This document shows positions 37,816-48,467 of a DNA stretch of 64,000 nt, in pieces. Under the pieces are notes generated by a model, which did not search any database, was not told the origin of the DNA, and was given only the letters and a program-made list of their open reading frames with translations. The translations under genes and the position numbers were made by a program. Source of the DNA: Takakia lepidozioides (Eukaryota > Streptophyta > Takakiopsida > Takakiales > Takakiaceae); contig CM060732.1 of NCBI GenBank assembly GCA_030704615.1, positions 13,144,001 to 13,208,000 of the forward strand, given 5' to 3'. Each line of letters starts with the position of its first letter. Position 1 is the stretch's first letter.

Positions 37816-39306
37816 ACAACAGAACGCTCCCAGGCTTGCACACGCATTGTAAACACAAACAAATGTGATGCGGTTGGGCTTCAACCCTTCGCGCAACATT
37901 TGCTCATAGGTCTCCAAAGCATTCCTATCAACCCATGCTTGGTAAATCCTGCCAATATTATATTCCACGTGATCAAAGATCATTGAGGGATTCTGTTGAA
38001 CACTTGGTGAGCATAGATGTACACCAGGGGAATGTTCAGAATGACATCTGGTACAATTCCAGCTTTGATAATGTCACCATGAACCTCTTTGACCATTCCC
38101 AGGGCTGCTAAGCTCGCATATGCATATTATAAACACAAATGAGCATGACCTGGTCTGGCTTCATCCTTTCCCATATCATTTGCTCTTAGGTTTCCAAAGC
38201 CTTAATCCCATACCCATGCTGCACATACCTTGCAATCATGGCACTCCAAAACACCACATCTCGTTCAGCCATATTGTTGAACTCTCCCTTCGCATCAGGC
38301 GTGCTGCACCCACATTTGGCATACATGTCCACCAGGGTAGTGTTCAGAATGACATCTTTGATGATGTCACCATGGACCTCTTTCCCCTTTTCCAGAGCTC
38401 CCAAGCTTGCACACGTATTTCAAACACAAACAAACGTGATGTGGCTGGGCTTCAACCCTTCGCCAGCAGTTGCTCATAGGTCTCCAAAGCATTCCTACCA
38501 CACCCATGCTTGGTAAATCCTGCCAACATTATATTCCACGTGATCAAAGATCGTTGAGGGATTCTGATGAACACTTGGTGAGCATAGATGTACACCAAGG
38601 GAATGTTCAGAATGACATCTGGTACAATTCCAGCTTTGATAATGTCACCATGAACCTCTTTGACCATTCCCAGGGCTGCTAAGCTCGCATATGCATATTA
38701 TAAACACAAATGAGCATGACCTGGTCTGGCTTCATCCCTTCCCACATCATTTGCTCTTAGGTTTCCAAAGCCTTAATCCCATACCCATGCTGCACATACC
38801 TTGCAATCATGGCACTCCAAAACACCACATCTCGTTCAGCCATATTGTCAAACTACCTTCGCATTAGGCCTGCTGCACCCACATTTGGCATACATGTCCA
38901 CCAGGGCAGTGTTCAGAATGACATCTGGTACAAATCCAGCTTTGATGATGTCACCATGGACCTCTTTCCCCTTTTCCAGAGCTCCCAAGCTTGTACACGC
39001 ATTGCAAACACAAACAAACGTAATGTGGTTGGGCTTCACCCCTTCGCACAGCAGTTACTCATATGTCTCCATAGCATTCCTACCACACCCATGCTTGGTA
39101 ACTCCTACCAACATTATATTCCATGTGATCAAAGATCGTTGAGGCATTCTGTTGAACACTTGGTGAGCATCCATGATGCTCCCGCACTTAACATGCATGG
39201 AGACAATGGTGTTGAGTAGAAAAACATTTGGCGTGCATGTAAGTGTGCACCTGCTTTCCAGCGTCCAGACCTTCCATCTTGTTGCACTTAAGCAAGGGAC
39301 AGACAT
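37723..39306 (-). pseudogene. Captured PPR fragments B, tandemly amplified
   Basis: Minus-strand PPR motifs repeat three times: KPNHITFVCVCNACTSLGAL, EKGKEVHGDIIKAG, PDVILNTALVDMYAKCGCS and GRNAMETYE. The unit begins at 37971, 38542 and 39127 (each at GATCAAAGAT), giving periods of about 571 and 585 bases. The first two units are nearly identical and the third diverges after about 60 bases. Frames are shifted and stop codons occur between motifs, so no protein is made from the whole. The amplification is recent on the element's timescale, judged by the similarity of units one and two. Confidence 0.75.
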
Positions 39307-39440
39307 ACGTACCTCAATAGCTGAAATGCCTCATTGGTTTTAAGTCTATAGAGCCTCTGTCAATCTGCCTGCCGCAAAGCATCTTCACATGCCCAAAAGT
39401 GCCTGAAGAGGCATTGTGGACTCCCTCTCTTGATCCTCTT

Positions 39441-39830
39441 TTAGAAGCTGTGGTCATGGTTGAGGTGCCTGGTTTCATGAACTGTGCCGCTGCAGCTGCA
39501 GCCTTCAGTTGACCATCTACCATGCAGGTTTCTTGTAGCTATTGATCCATAGGGAATCACATCTGGTACAATTCCAGCTTTGGCGATGCAACCATGCACC
39601 TCTTTGCCCTTTTCCAGGGCTGCCAGGCTTGCACACGCACTGCAAACGCACACAAACCTGATGTGGTCGGGCTTCACCCTTCCCCAATCATTTGCTCATA
39701 GGTCTCCAAAGCCTCCATCCCGTGCCCCTGATGTGCATACCCTGCAAGCATGGCATTCCACGACAACACATCTCGTTCAGCCAGAGTGTGGAAAACTCCC
39801 TTCGCATCCTGAATGCCAGAGGCAAGTGAG
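39441..39830 (-). pseudogene. Captured PPR fragment C
   Basis: The minus strand reads KPDHIRFVCVCSACASLAAL, EKGKEVHGCIAKAGIVPDVI, and just upstream LAERDVLSWNAMLAGYAHQG-like text near 39720-39790. It is related to fragments A and B but with distinct divergence. Its 5' side, at about 39820-39870, runs directly into the RCC1 fragment, forming a chimera in the same orientation. Confidence 0.7.
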
Positions 39831-39869
39831 AAAGGTGCAGAGACAGTGCACTTGCAAAGAGATACTTGG

Positions 39870-40316
39870 TTTTGTGGAAAACGCGGAACATAGAGGGAGG
39901 TTGCAAATGGCCAAGCTGCCCATTCAAGGTGGCTCCCCAGCTAAGCACATCACCCTCCTCTTGGAAGTAGGGAACCCTTACACACAAAACACGCCATCCC
40001 ACATTTCACAGGTTATTTGCATGCCTCTAAACAATATGTGTATCTTAACTACATAAGCCATACACAACTAGATACATGCCCACCAATGTACTGAGAGGGA
40101 TGTACATTACAATCAGGTACTTCCTCTCTTTCTAGGAAAGAGAGAAGGAGAGGAAAACCACAAAGAGGTAGAGTAGCATAGATGGGGAGGATTGGACATC
40201 CATGGGGGAACAGGGGTTATACCAGAGAGGGCCAGTGAGTGCTCAGAACCACAGGCCAGCATCTTGATGTGAAAATCCTTCAATGCTTCAAGCCGTTGAG
40301 CCCTCCACACCTTTGT
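39870..40316 (-). pseudogene. Captured RCC1-repeat fragment with its intron
   Basis: Two exon-like blocks are read on the minus strand: 40223-40316 (KVWRAQRLEALKDFHIKMLA, then CGSEHSLALS) and 39959 down to about 39870 (EEGDVLSWGATLNGQLGHLQ). The donor after 40223 and the acceptor before 39959 join in phase, giving the RCC1 blade pattern CGSEHSLALS followed by EGDVLSWG...GQLGH. RCC1 proteins form seven-bladed propellers (UVR8, RCC1 and others). Only about one and a half blades are present. Retention of an intron indicates that genomic DNA, not mRNA, was captured. Confidence 0.75.
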
Positions 40317-40330
40317 CTGTGACCCTACCA

Positions 40331-42140
40331 ACCCAATTTATACGACATGCTCTAGTAACTTTCTGGTTGTCATCTTGCACAGCTTAAGCAAGCATCAGTT
40401 GATTGTACATTATATTAAATTAATATTTCCATCTAGGAATTCTCTGCAATGTGCATACTGGTGATTCTGACACCGAAAGTACATGGGTGGGTATTTTAAT
40501 TAGAGAACGCGCTATTAGGATTCTCTGAAGAAGAACACAGAACGTTGATGAATCATCAAACGAATTGCTGCGTGTATGGACTGGGATTTCACGCAGTACA
40601 CCCAGCTATAATCATTCATGTCATAGCTCACTGGTTGAATGAAGCACTGCAAACATGGACACTTGGAAACATGTTGTAGAGTATAACAGGATACTGATTC
40701 AGAAGTAAATTTTAATTAAATGTACGCTTTCCAAGGCCAAGTTGACCTTGTGAATTTCTTCCCCACACATACACCCCTCCATCCTCTGCAGACACATTCA
40801 AAGCCATCATCACTAGAAACCACATCTAGTGAATCTAGTGAACATACAATGAACATTGAACCAAATCTTCTTTGGAGGACTAAGTTGTTTTTCTATGTGA
40901 GGAACCAGGTGCCCCATTAAAAAGCAAGTCTGCGCTGCTGGACCGAAGGCTGTACAAATATATTGGAAATGTATCCACTCCGTGTTCAGCGATGAGAGGG
41001 CAAAACAGACTGAAACAGGTTGAAGAAAAGGTGCCCTCAACAATTTAGGGCCGATTTTGATTAGAAGAGAAAACAGGAAACATGGTGAAATGTGTTGAAG
41101 AAGGTGCCTTGAGTAGCAGTGCCTGATTTTATCAATTGTGCCGCTGCGATTTCCACAGCTGAACTGACAGAGATTGAAACGCGGCCTGCTAAGACCAAGC
41201 TGACTCTCCCAAGAACCTTGTAAATACCAAATCATAACAGGAGCCAAAAGCCCACATTTGCAGGATGGACTAACTTAGAACTTTACATGGTACATTAAGA
41301 AAATGCCACACCTTGTGATTGCGGTTGTCCCACCATCGTGAGGAAATTCATGGCTGAGTCTGATGAGAGGTCAAAACAGGCTGAAATAGGTCAAAGAAGA
41401 AGGTGCCCTCACCACATTGTCCTCGACCTTGTGTCATGACCCATGGAGGATTTGACTGACCATGAACACAATAGGATCTCTTGTGTGTGTTGCTTGTGTC
41501 TGTAGTCAGGTAATGTCGTATTGGTCTGTGAGAACCACCACGGTGCAGCTGAGCAGGCGTCGATTGAAACATGGACTGCTAAGACCAAGCTGTCTCTCCC
41601 CATAACCTTGTAAACATCAGGAAGAATACCAAATCATGGTACTATCAGGAGCCAAGAGCCCATTGCGGTTGCGGTGCAGGTTGCGCTTCGCCCCTTCCTG
41701 CATCAGTAGCTCAAGAATAGGTCTGCAAAGCCTCCATCCCATGCCCCTATCCTGCGATCATCGCGTTCCATGACCCAACACAACAGCTCGATACTAAGAA
41801 ACCGCGCGGGAGAAAAAGAAAAGAAAAACTAAGTCCCAACCCTCTCATGCGCAACCCTATAAGCAATTTTTTTAATTTTTTTAATCTTTTGGCTACCAGG
41901 CTAGCACTAGAAGTCATTCGGGCGACTATTTGGTGGTGAGCTCGTGCGGGTCAACCATCATTGACCAACCATCCCTCTAAGTGCGGAGCCATGCAGTCAT
42001 GACGACGTCTACCAAAGTAGTCACCCAGAGGACTACATAGTCACGTAGTCATTTCAACGACTACGTGAAGCCCCATTTGGTCCAAAAATACAGGGAAGTC
42101 ATGGTCAAAGTCAGAAAAACCATGACTACCACGGCTCGGC
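40331..42140. other. CACTA interior, right part
   Basis: No gene is recognised. 41180-41255 and 41571-41665 are direct repeats (CTGCTAAGACCAAGCT, CCTTGTAAA, CCAAATCAT, CAGGAGCCAA), about 390 bases apart. Near 41700-41780 a minus-strand remnant of the PPR motif (GMEAL) recurs. From 41985 to 42140 there are many GTCATGACTA and AGTCAT motifs in both orientations, mirroring the left subterminal region. Confidence 0.6.
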
Positions 42141-42172
42141 AGTCAGATATACCGCGATCTGCTGTAGTGATG

Positions 42173-42653
42173 GGGTGGAGACTTTGTGGTGGGAGTCGTG
42201 GGCTTGGGACTCATCACGGTTCATTGGGGCCGTGGTGGGTGGGCCAAGACTCACCGCGACTCATCACCGAGAGTCAAGGGTCTTTGTGGTGGTTCGCCAT
42301 AAAAGGACGGTGTTGTTTGTAAAACCCCCGCGGACAGTCACAGAAGTATATATAGGGAGTAGTAACCCCGAGAACGGTGCAAGCCCGTTGGTGACCAAAA
42401 ACTAGTGAGTAAGCGTGCGAGCTGGAAAACGACCAAGGTGTGGGGAGCTGTTCCGGACTGCCAACAACCAAAGGGAATTTCCACTAGGCCCAAAGTGAAC
42501 GAGGGTCTTGTAGAGAAGCAAAAGGGGACCGTTATGTCCCGGTGAACAGCCGAAGCTCCGAGTTGGCCCGACGGCCAGTTTGGGAGTTAGGGCGCGCATC
42601 AAAGCGAGTAACTATGATGTGAAGGAGAGCTTACCAAAGTGAGGTGCATGACA
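42173..42653 (+). repeat. Gypsy 5' LTR, right part
   Basis: This continues the LTR after the CACTA insertion, beginning GGGTGGAGAC and ending in ATGACA just before the primer-binding site. Its last 125 bases are closely related to 51585-51712. Its first 50 bases match 46257-46300 of the 3' LTR. Confidence 0.85.
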
Positions 42654-42655
42654 CT

Positions 42656-42667
42656 TGGTATCAGAGC
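42656..42667 (+). other. Primer-binding site for initiator tRNA-Met
   Basis: TGGTATCAGAGC is complementary to the 3' end of plant initiator tRNA-Met, the usual primer of plant LTR retrotransposons. It starts two bases after the terminal CA of the 5' LTR. Confidence 0.92.
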
Positions 42668-42708
42668 TTAGAATTCAGTACGCGATCGTCCTTGAAATCG
42701 GCCTCATC

Positions 42709-43860
42709 ATGGGGTCGGGCAAGACAAAACGAAAGCGGAACGGCCCGAAAGATGATGATCCAGGTGAGCCCGGTGGGGGCGACGTGTCACCGAAGCGACA
42801 ATTGGAAGAGGCGATTCATGCTTCTGAAAGCAAGGCCGCTCAAGAACGGGAGGAATTTTGGGAGTCGGAGCCCGAGGACTTTCCAGAGGCTCCACCAGAC
42901 CAATAGTTGCCTCCCATGTCAGCAGCCTTTTGGGAATGGTTGTTGGCGCAGTTTGGCGGGACGTTGAAAAACGTGTTGAGGGCGGCTAATGCCACTTCCA
43001 CTAAGGCAAAGTTTAAGGTGAAGCTTAAGGAACTCGACACCTTTGAGGGCGTCCGAAATCGGAAGGCACTCAACACTTGGCTCTGGAGCTAGAGCAATAC
43101 TTCCGGGCGGCCAAGTTGAGTGACAAGGATCGGGTGGAAGTAACTCCCACCTATTTGAGGGGCTATGCTCAACAATGGTGGCAGAAACGCCTTCATGACC
43201 AAGGTCCAAACCCAGAAACCTTGAGTTGGAGTGGGTTCAAGGAACTTATGAAAAGACAGTTTGTGCCCTCAACACGTCTCGGCTTGCCCGAGACAATATG
43301 AGGAATTTGAAGCAAACGGATGACATGTGGGGATATGTTCAGGCTTTCAATGTGCTGTTGCTCGAAGTCGCGGATATGGCAGAACCAGAAATGGTCTTCA
43401 ACTTTGTGGCGGGACTGGCCCCATGGGCCAAACGGAAGTTGGAGGAGAAGCCACCTAAGACTTTGAACGAGGCAATTTGAAGGGCTGAATGTTTCTCGGA
43501 TGTCCCTAGGGGCAAAAGACAAGGCCGTACGGTGGTGAACCACAAGAAGACCCGGCGGGAGGGTGACTCCTTCCGACCGGAAAAGAAGTGGGATAGGCCA
43601 CGCGGCGACAATGGCACATGGAAATCGAAGGGAGGGCCTTCACACGTCAAGGCAGCACCCGGTGCTCCGAAAGAAAAATTAGGTGCGACGGCTTATGGCG
43701 GACTGAAGGTGACCTTCGATGGAGTGTGCTTTAATTGCGGGGAGCCCGGGCACATGGCCAAGAAATGCGAAAAACCCCGACAATTGAACTTGACTCGGGC
43801 GACCACGGAGCTGTCCGAAGATTCCATCAGCCGCTTGGTGGAAGCGGTGATTGCCAAGAC
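42709..43860 (+). pseudogene. Gypsy gag, frameshifted
   Basis: The frame opens at ATG 42709 (MGSGKTKRKRNG) and stops at 42904, after which Gag-like sequence continues in other frames: AFWEWLLAQFGG near 42920, a capsid-like block (WWQKRL near 43180) and a C2HC zinc knuckle, CFNCGEPGHMAKKC, near 43729-43770. The zinc knuckle packages the RNA in active elements. At least two frame changes and a stop separate the parts, so no complete Gag can be made. Confidence 0.75.
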
Positions 43861-43887
43861 TTGTAAAGTAGCAACTACTCTTGTGAG

Positions 43888-44210
43888 TTGTATCGGTTGA
43901 CTGGCCCCTTGCGTAAAGGGAGTCAGTTAATGTTCGTGAGTGGGACAATTTCCGGAACTAATGTGTCGTTGTTGGTGGACACAAGAGCGTCGCACTCCTT
44001 CATGACACCGGCAACGGCACGGAAGTTGGGGCTCTTGACAAGTGATGTGGGGGCCTCTATTGAAGTGCGTTCTGCCAAAGGAGAACCACAACTGGCAACG
44101 AGGTTGGCGTTCGATGTTCCTCTTCACTCGGGAGTTAAGAGGGACGTGAGAACTTCATCATTTGCGAGATCAATGGAGTGGATCTCATTTTGGGGATGAC
44201 CTTTTTGAGC
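43888..44210 (+). pseudogene. Gypsy aspartic protease domain, active site altered
   Basis: The frame reads MFVSGTISGTNVSLLVDTRA followed by SHSFMT. Retroviral-type aspartic proteases need D-T/S-G at this position; here the third residue is Arg (codon AGA), a one-base change from GGA. The domain would be inactive. It follows the zinc knuckle and precedes reverse transcriptase, in the normal order. Confidence 0.7.
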
Positions 44211-45697
44211 AAATCCGGAGTGGACATAGATGGCCGCAAAAGAATAGTCACGCTACCGTGTGGGAATGGTGATGAAGTTTTACGGGTGTCGGAAACGCCC
44301 AACCGAGTGGGAGGGCGAATAAACCTGCTGACAACAAATGAATGGGCAGTGGAGGAGCCACACAAGCCCAAGTTTTTGCTTTACGTAAGACAAGTGGAAG
44401 GAGAACTCGATAGGGAGCCTAGCCCAGATTGGATCAAGGGGATCCTGGAGAAATGCCAGGATTTACCGAGCGGCTTGCCACCGCGAAGAGGAGTTGACCA
44501 CAAGATAGAGGTGATACCGGGATTGGAGCCGCCTACCAAGGCACCCTACCGGTCGAGCCACAGAGAGTTGGTCGAGCTAAAGGCCCAGCTCAAGGATCTA
44601 ATGTCAAAGGGGTATATCCGGCTGAGTAAGTCACCTTACGGAGCCCCGGTGCTATTCACAGACAAGAAGGATGGGACGCTGCGGATGTGTGTCGATTACA
44701 GGGCTCTGAATAAGGTGACTATCAAAAACCGGTACCCTTTGCCAAGGATCGACGACCTCTTCGATCGGTTGGCAGAAGCAAAGTATTTCAGCCGGATCGA
44801 TTTGCGCTCAGGTTACCATCAAATCCGAGTGGCGGAAGGAGATGAGGAGAAGACCGCGTGCAGGACAAGATATGGTTCATATGAGTTCTTGGTGATGCCT
44901 TTGGGCTCACCAATGCACCCGCAACCTTTAGCACGCTAATGAACAGCCTTTTCCAGGAGTGGTTGGATGACTTTGTGATCGTGTACATCAACGACATCTT
45001 GGTGTATTCAAAAACAAAGGAAGAGCATCTGGAACACCTCAAAAAGGTGTTCCAGAAATTGCGGGAATGGAAGCTGTATGCCAAAGCTTCAAAGTGCGAA
45101 TTCGGGATCACAAAAGTGGAGTTCCTAGGGCATATGATTGCACAAGATGGGATCAAAATGGATGACAGAAAGGTGAGGGCGATCTTGGACTGGGAGCCTC
45201 CAACTTCGGTCCCGGGAGTGCGATCCTTCATAGGACTCGCCTCCTATTACCGAAAGTATGTGAGAAATTTCGTCAAGATCGCAGGGCCGCTGTCAGACCT
45301 TCTGTGTAAGTCCAAGGTATGGGTATGGAACACCTTTTGTGGCCAAGCTTTTGCCGAGTTGAAGCAGCGGATGGCGGAAGCTCCAGTCCTGAAAATCCCA
45401 GAGTTCGATCGTCCATTTGAGATTCATACAGATGCGTCGGACTTCGCAATTGGGGGGGTGCTCATGCAGGATGGACATCCAGTGACTTACGAAAGTAAGA
45501 AACTGAATGAAGTGGAACGACGGTGGCCTACGCACGAGAAAGAAATGAAGGCGGTGGTGCATTGCCTTGAGCTTTGGCGCCACTATGTTGGTTCCAACCC
45601 GGTGAAGGTGTTCACGGACAATGTCACGGAGAAGTATTTTGCCACACAGCCTATTGGATATCCATGTCGAATACTGCCAAAGTGTCTTGTCACCTAA
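44178..45697 (+). pseudogene. Gypsy reverse transcriptase and partial RNase H
   Basis: Frame 44178-44939 covers the reverse transcriptase fingers and palm: [54 protein letters not shown] one-base deletion near 44908 shifts the frame, which then continues at 44939-45697. The catalytic box reads YIND where YIDD is expected, replacing an essential Asp with Asn. RNase H starts near 45420 (HTDASDFAIGGVL) and ends abruptly after VKVFTDN near 45630. No integrase or chromodomain follows. The element could only have moved with help before these changes. Confidence 0.85.
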
Positions 45698-46017
45698 GTT
45701 GTTTTGGGGACAACTTACAAGCAATGTTGCTGCAGTAAGGCGATTCGATCCTCGGGGATGATCGTTCCTTAGCCTTGAAGTGGGCCAAGAAGAGTGCACT
45801 GGGTGGAGCTGGAGAGGCTCCACCTTTGGCCGGGACTTGGAGGAAGTCGGCCGAACTAGCTAGTGGAGAGTAGAGTCAAGTGGGGGTTTGGTTCTTTGCC
45901 ATGGGACGCCATGGTACGGAAACAAACTCCTTGATGTGGGACGCCACAACTTGGATGTTAGTTTCTACAAAATGGACAAGTCGATGAGGACATCGACTCC
46001 CTGTTGGTAGGGGTGTG

Positions 46018-46305
46018 TGTCGCGGTCCTTTGCCTTGAGGGCATGGGGTCGGGACACAAGAGGGGCTGCCCCTGTGGTGGGGGCAGTGGCAACAATAGGT
46101 ATAGGGGCTGAAGCACCATTGAGTGCCCAGGGCACTCAAGGAGGCGGAGGCGCTCACTAGGTGGAGCCCCGCACACCGGGTTGCGGTGGGTGTGGTTCCA
46201 CGAGGGGTGGTGGTAGCTTAGTGGGTCTTAGTGGGGGTGGCATAGGACTCATCATGGGGCGGAGACCTGTGGTGGGAGTCGTGGGGAGTCTTGGGACTCA
46301 TGTCA
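46018..46305 (+). repeat. Gypsy 3' LTR, truncated; preserves the empty CACTA target
   Basis: It starts TGTCGCGG after a purine-rich GGTAGGGGTG that may be the polypurine tract. It matches 35617-35855, passes through ACTCATCATG directly into GGGCGGAGAC, and then matches 42173 onward. Similarity to the 5' LTR ends near 46300 (CTTGGGACTCAT), so about 430 bases of LTR are missing. Confidence 0.82.
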
Positions 46306-48377
46306 TCTTGGGACACAAATCGGCGCCGACTTACCTCCATTCCATTTGACGCCCATTTACCCCCACACCCTCACCATTTACACCCCGCAAAATTAGGCGG
46401 TGTAGTGTGTAATTCCGCCGAATATGTGAATATAAACCTTCGATTCTCTTCTGCTCGTGCTCATGGCCGGTCTGCTCACCGCTCATGGAAAAACAATCCC
46501 CCAAAGCAGCCTATCTGAATTTTGGAATTTGGTAGTTTAGGTGCCATATAATCAGATTATGGAGGGCCTTTGTCTAGAAAGATTCAACTCGATACTTCAA
46601 TTTTGTGGTCAAACAATTTTTTCCATGCAATTCTTGAATATATTTATAAATTGGGGCATATAAGTTGGTTATAATCTCTCGAATGCAACGGTCAATTTGC
46701 CTATATTTTTGATAGGACATGGATCTAGTAGATATGCACATAAGTATAAGGTTCATCCCCATGGATGATTGGGGGTAAGAAGTTACACCCTCGTCCATAA
46801 GGGTATGCACCGTTTTTTAGTGGGCCCATCAAAAAATAGCTCGTCCTTTAAGGGTTAAGGTCCTAAACATAGCGAAATCCGAGTCGACAACCATCGATGG
46901 GTAAAACCTCTTTCGGAGATACATTAGTAGCTCCTTGAATTGAATTCACGTAGAAATACTCAAATAACCACCTAGAAAAATTAGATCGGTGCACACTTGA
47001 AACGTGTGAGCTCCTATGAGAGAGTAGAGGTAGTAAGCAATAAACCCCATAGAGAATATGTGAGCTATTAACCCCCTTAACTATTGAACTAGTTGGGAGA
47101 CACCTCAAGAGAGGAGAGAAACTTGCTTTTAATTTTGTCATTGTCAAAGTTGATGTTCATTTGTATGTTTTGTTTGTGAGGAGTCTTTCTCTTTTGACAA
47201 GCCCCCACTAACCCCAATAGAGGGGTGATGAGAGCTTGGAAGAGGGTGTACTAATCCTTCAAATGAGTATGATGTTGGTTTCCATTGCAAAGTCAATAGA
47301 GGGAGTAACCTTATGCGTTGGCCAAAAGGCCCATGGACATATACTTGGAGTTGACTGGTTTTCCTTCGTATATGAGAGAGACGTAATCTTGGAAGGGTGA
47401 CTAACCTTGTGGTGGGGAAGGCTCTAATCAAGTGCTATTGATCGATTTGCATAAGGCCACTAGGCTAAGAGGGTTTTGAAGTGTTATTCAAACATATGCA
47501 AAACTAACAAGTCCTAGAGCTTGTATATGAGTATGTGTTAAGTGTGAACTCTTGATAGTTCATTTTTAAGTGAGTTTGAGTCAGTGAGGACTAGTACTAA
47601 TTAAGCTGATTATGAGCTAGGCCCCCTACGACTAAGCACCAAATCCCCCAACTAACCAAGGGGAGGGTATATGTCTAACCCCACTGGAATAAGTTCCTCC
47701 CATGTTTCTGTAGTGGTTTGATTTTCGGGCAGTTTTTTTTAATTACTGGGTAGCCTAGATAAAGGCGCCAAAGGAGGAGAGCCTCACCATAGCCACAATA
47801 ATGGCTATTGGTTGAAGGCATGTTGCAGCCCAAGCAAGGACGTTGATCCAGCAAGGTCAGTCCGAGCATGCTAGCCAGGTCAATGCCTACTTAGTCCTAG
47901 ATCCTCATCACGGCTGCTAATTGGAACGACGTCAACAGCAATTCCAAATCACACCCTTGTGAAACTATCTGGGCCCACAATCGGATGCTGCTGACAGTTG
48001 TACGTAGAACGGGCATGTGGCCCTGCTACGGACATTGCGTGTTGTCGGCTGCTTTGCATTCCACGTGGCTGACGCCTCATCATGCGCCGCGTGTCAGGAT
48101 GCCCGGGTCTGCAGCTTCTGTCCATCTGCATATTCTGTGGAAGCCAAAATGGACGATTTCCAAGATATTTGGATGAATACTTTACTGGGCTCGAGAAATA
48201 CAGTAATAATAATAATATAAGCGACAAAATGAGTAAATGCACGTGGCCAGTTGCTGATGCGACGGCGCCGTTGCTTCATCGCCACTTTCTGCCATCGGCA
48301 TAAATGTACGGCTTCCAAGAAACAATTGCACATATTCTCAAGATATAGCATATAGTGTGCAATGTCTTCGTATGAAG
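46306..48377. other. Intergenic region, no gene recognised
   Basis: Short frames occur on both strands but none carries a recognisable domain. No strong repeat was noticed. The right end is the upstream flank of the tRNA-Met gene. Confidence 0.4.
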
Positions 48378-48462
48378 GGGGTGGTGGCGCAGTTGGCTAG
48401 CGCGTAGGTCTCATAGCTGAAGAGTAATCCTGAGGTCGAGAGTTCGAGCCTCTCTCACCCCA
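48378..48462 (+). tRNA. Elongator tRNA-Met (CAT) with an 11-nt intron
   Basis: The acceptor stem GGGGTGG pairs with TCACCCC (48455-48461), with discriminator A at 48462. The A box TGGCGCAGTTGG and B box GAGTTCGAGCC are intact. The anticodon CAT is at 48412-48414. An 11-nt intron (48416-48426) follows A37, where plant elongator tRNA-Met genes carry their intron. The mature RNA is 74 nt before CCA addition. TTTT at 48464-48467 is the polymerase III terminator. The gene looks functional. Confidence 0.95.
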
Positions 48463-48467
48463 CGTTT

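Larger units (their letters stand above)
35856..42169. mobile_element. Non-autonomous CACTA DNA transposon carrying gene fragments
   Basis: The 5' end begins CACTACAACATATCGCGG and the 3' end, complemented, begins CACTACAGCAGATCGCGG. Over the first 30 bases the two ends differ at three positions. Both ends are flanked by ATG (35853-35855 and 42170-42172), a 3-bp target duplication as expected for CACTA/EnSpm elements. The uninterrupted site is seen in the 3' LTR at 46240-46290. AGTCAT/ATGACT subterminal motifs recur near both ends. No transposase domain is recognisable in the 6314 bp. Instead the interior holds minus-strand PPR fragments (36707-39830) and an RCC1-repeat fragment (39870-40316). 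It is therefore a Pack-type CACTA that depends on a transposase made elsewhere. Confidence 0.88.
35617..46305 (+). mobile_element. Ty3/gypsy LTR retrotransposon, interrupted and decayed
   Basis: The order on the plus strand is 5' LTR (35617-35855 plus 42173-42653, split by a CACTA element), primer-binding site 42656-42667, gag, protease, reverse transcriptase, RNase H, and a truncated 3' LTR from 46018. LTRs begin TGTCGCGG and the 5' LTR ends in CA. The order protease, reverse transcriptase, RNase H is compatible with Ty3/gypsy. Integrase is absent: coding similarity stops inside RNase H near 45660, about 360 bases before the 3' LTR. Frameshifts and substituted catalytic residues show it is not autonomous. 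Confidence 0.88.
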
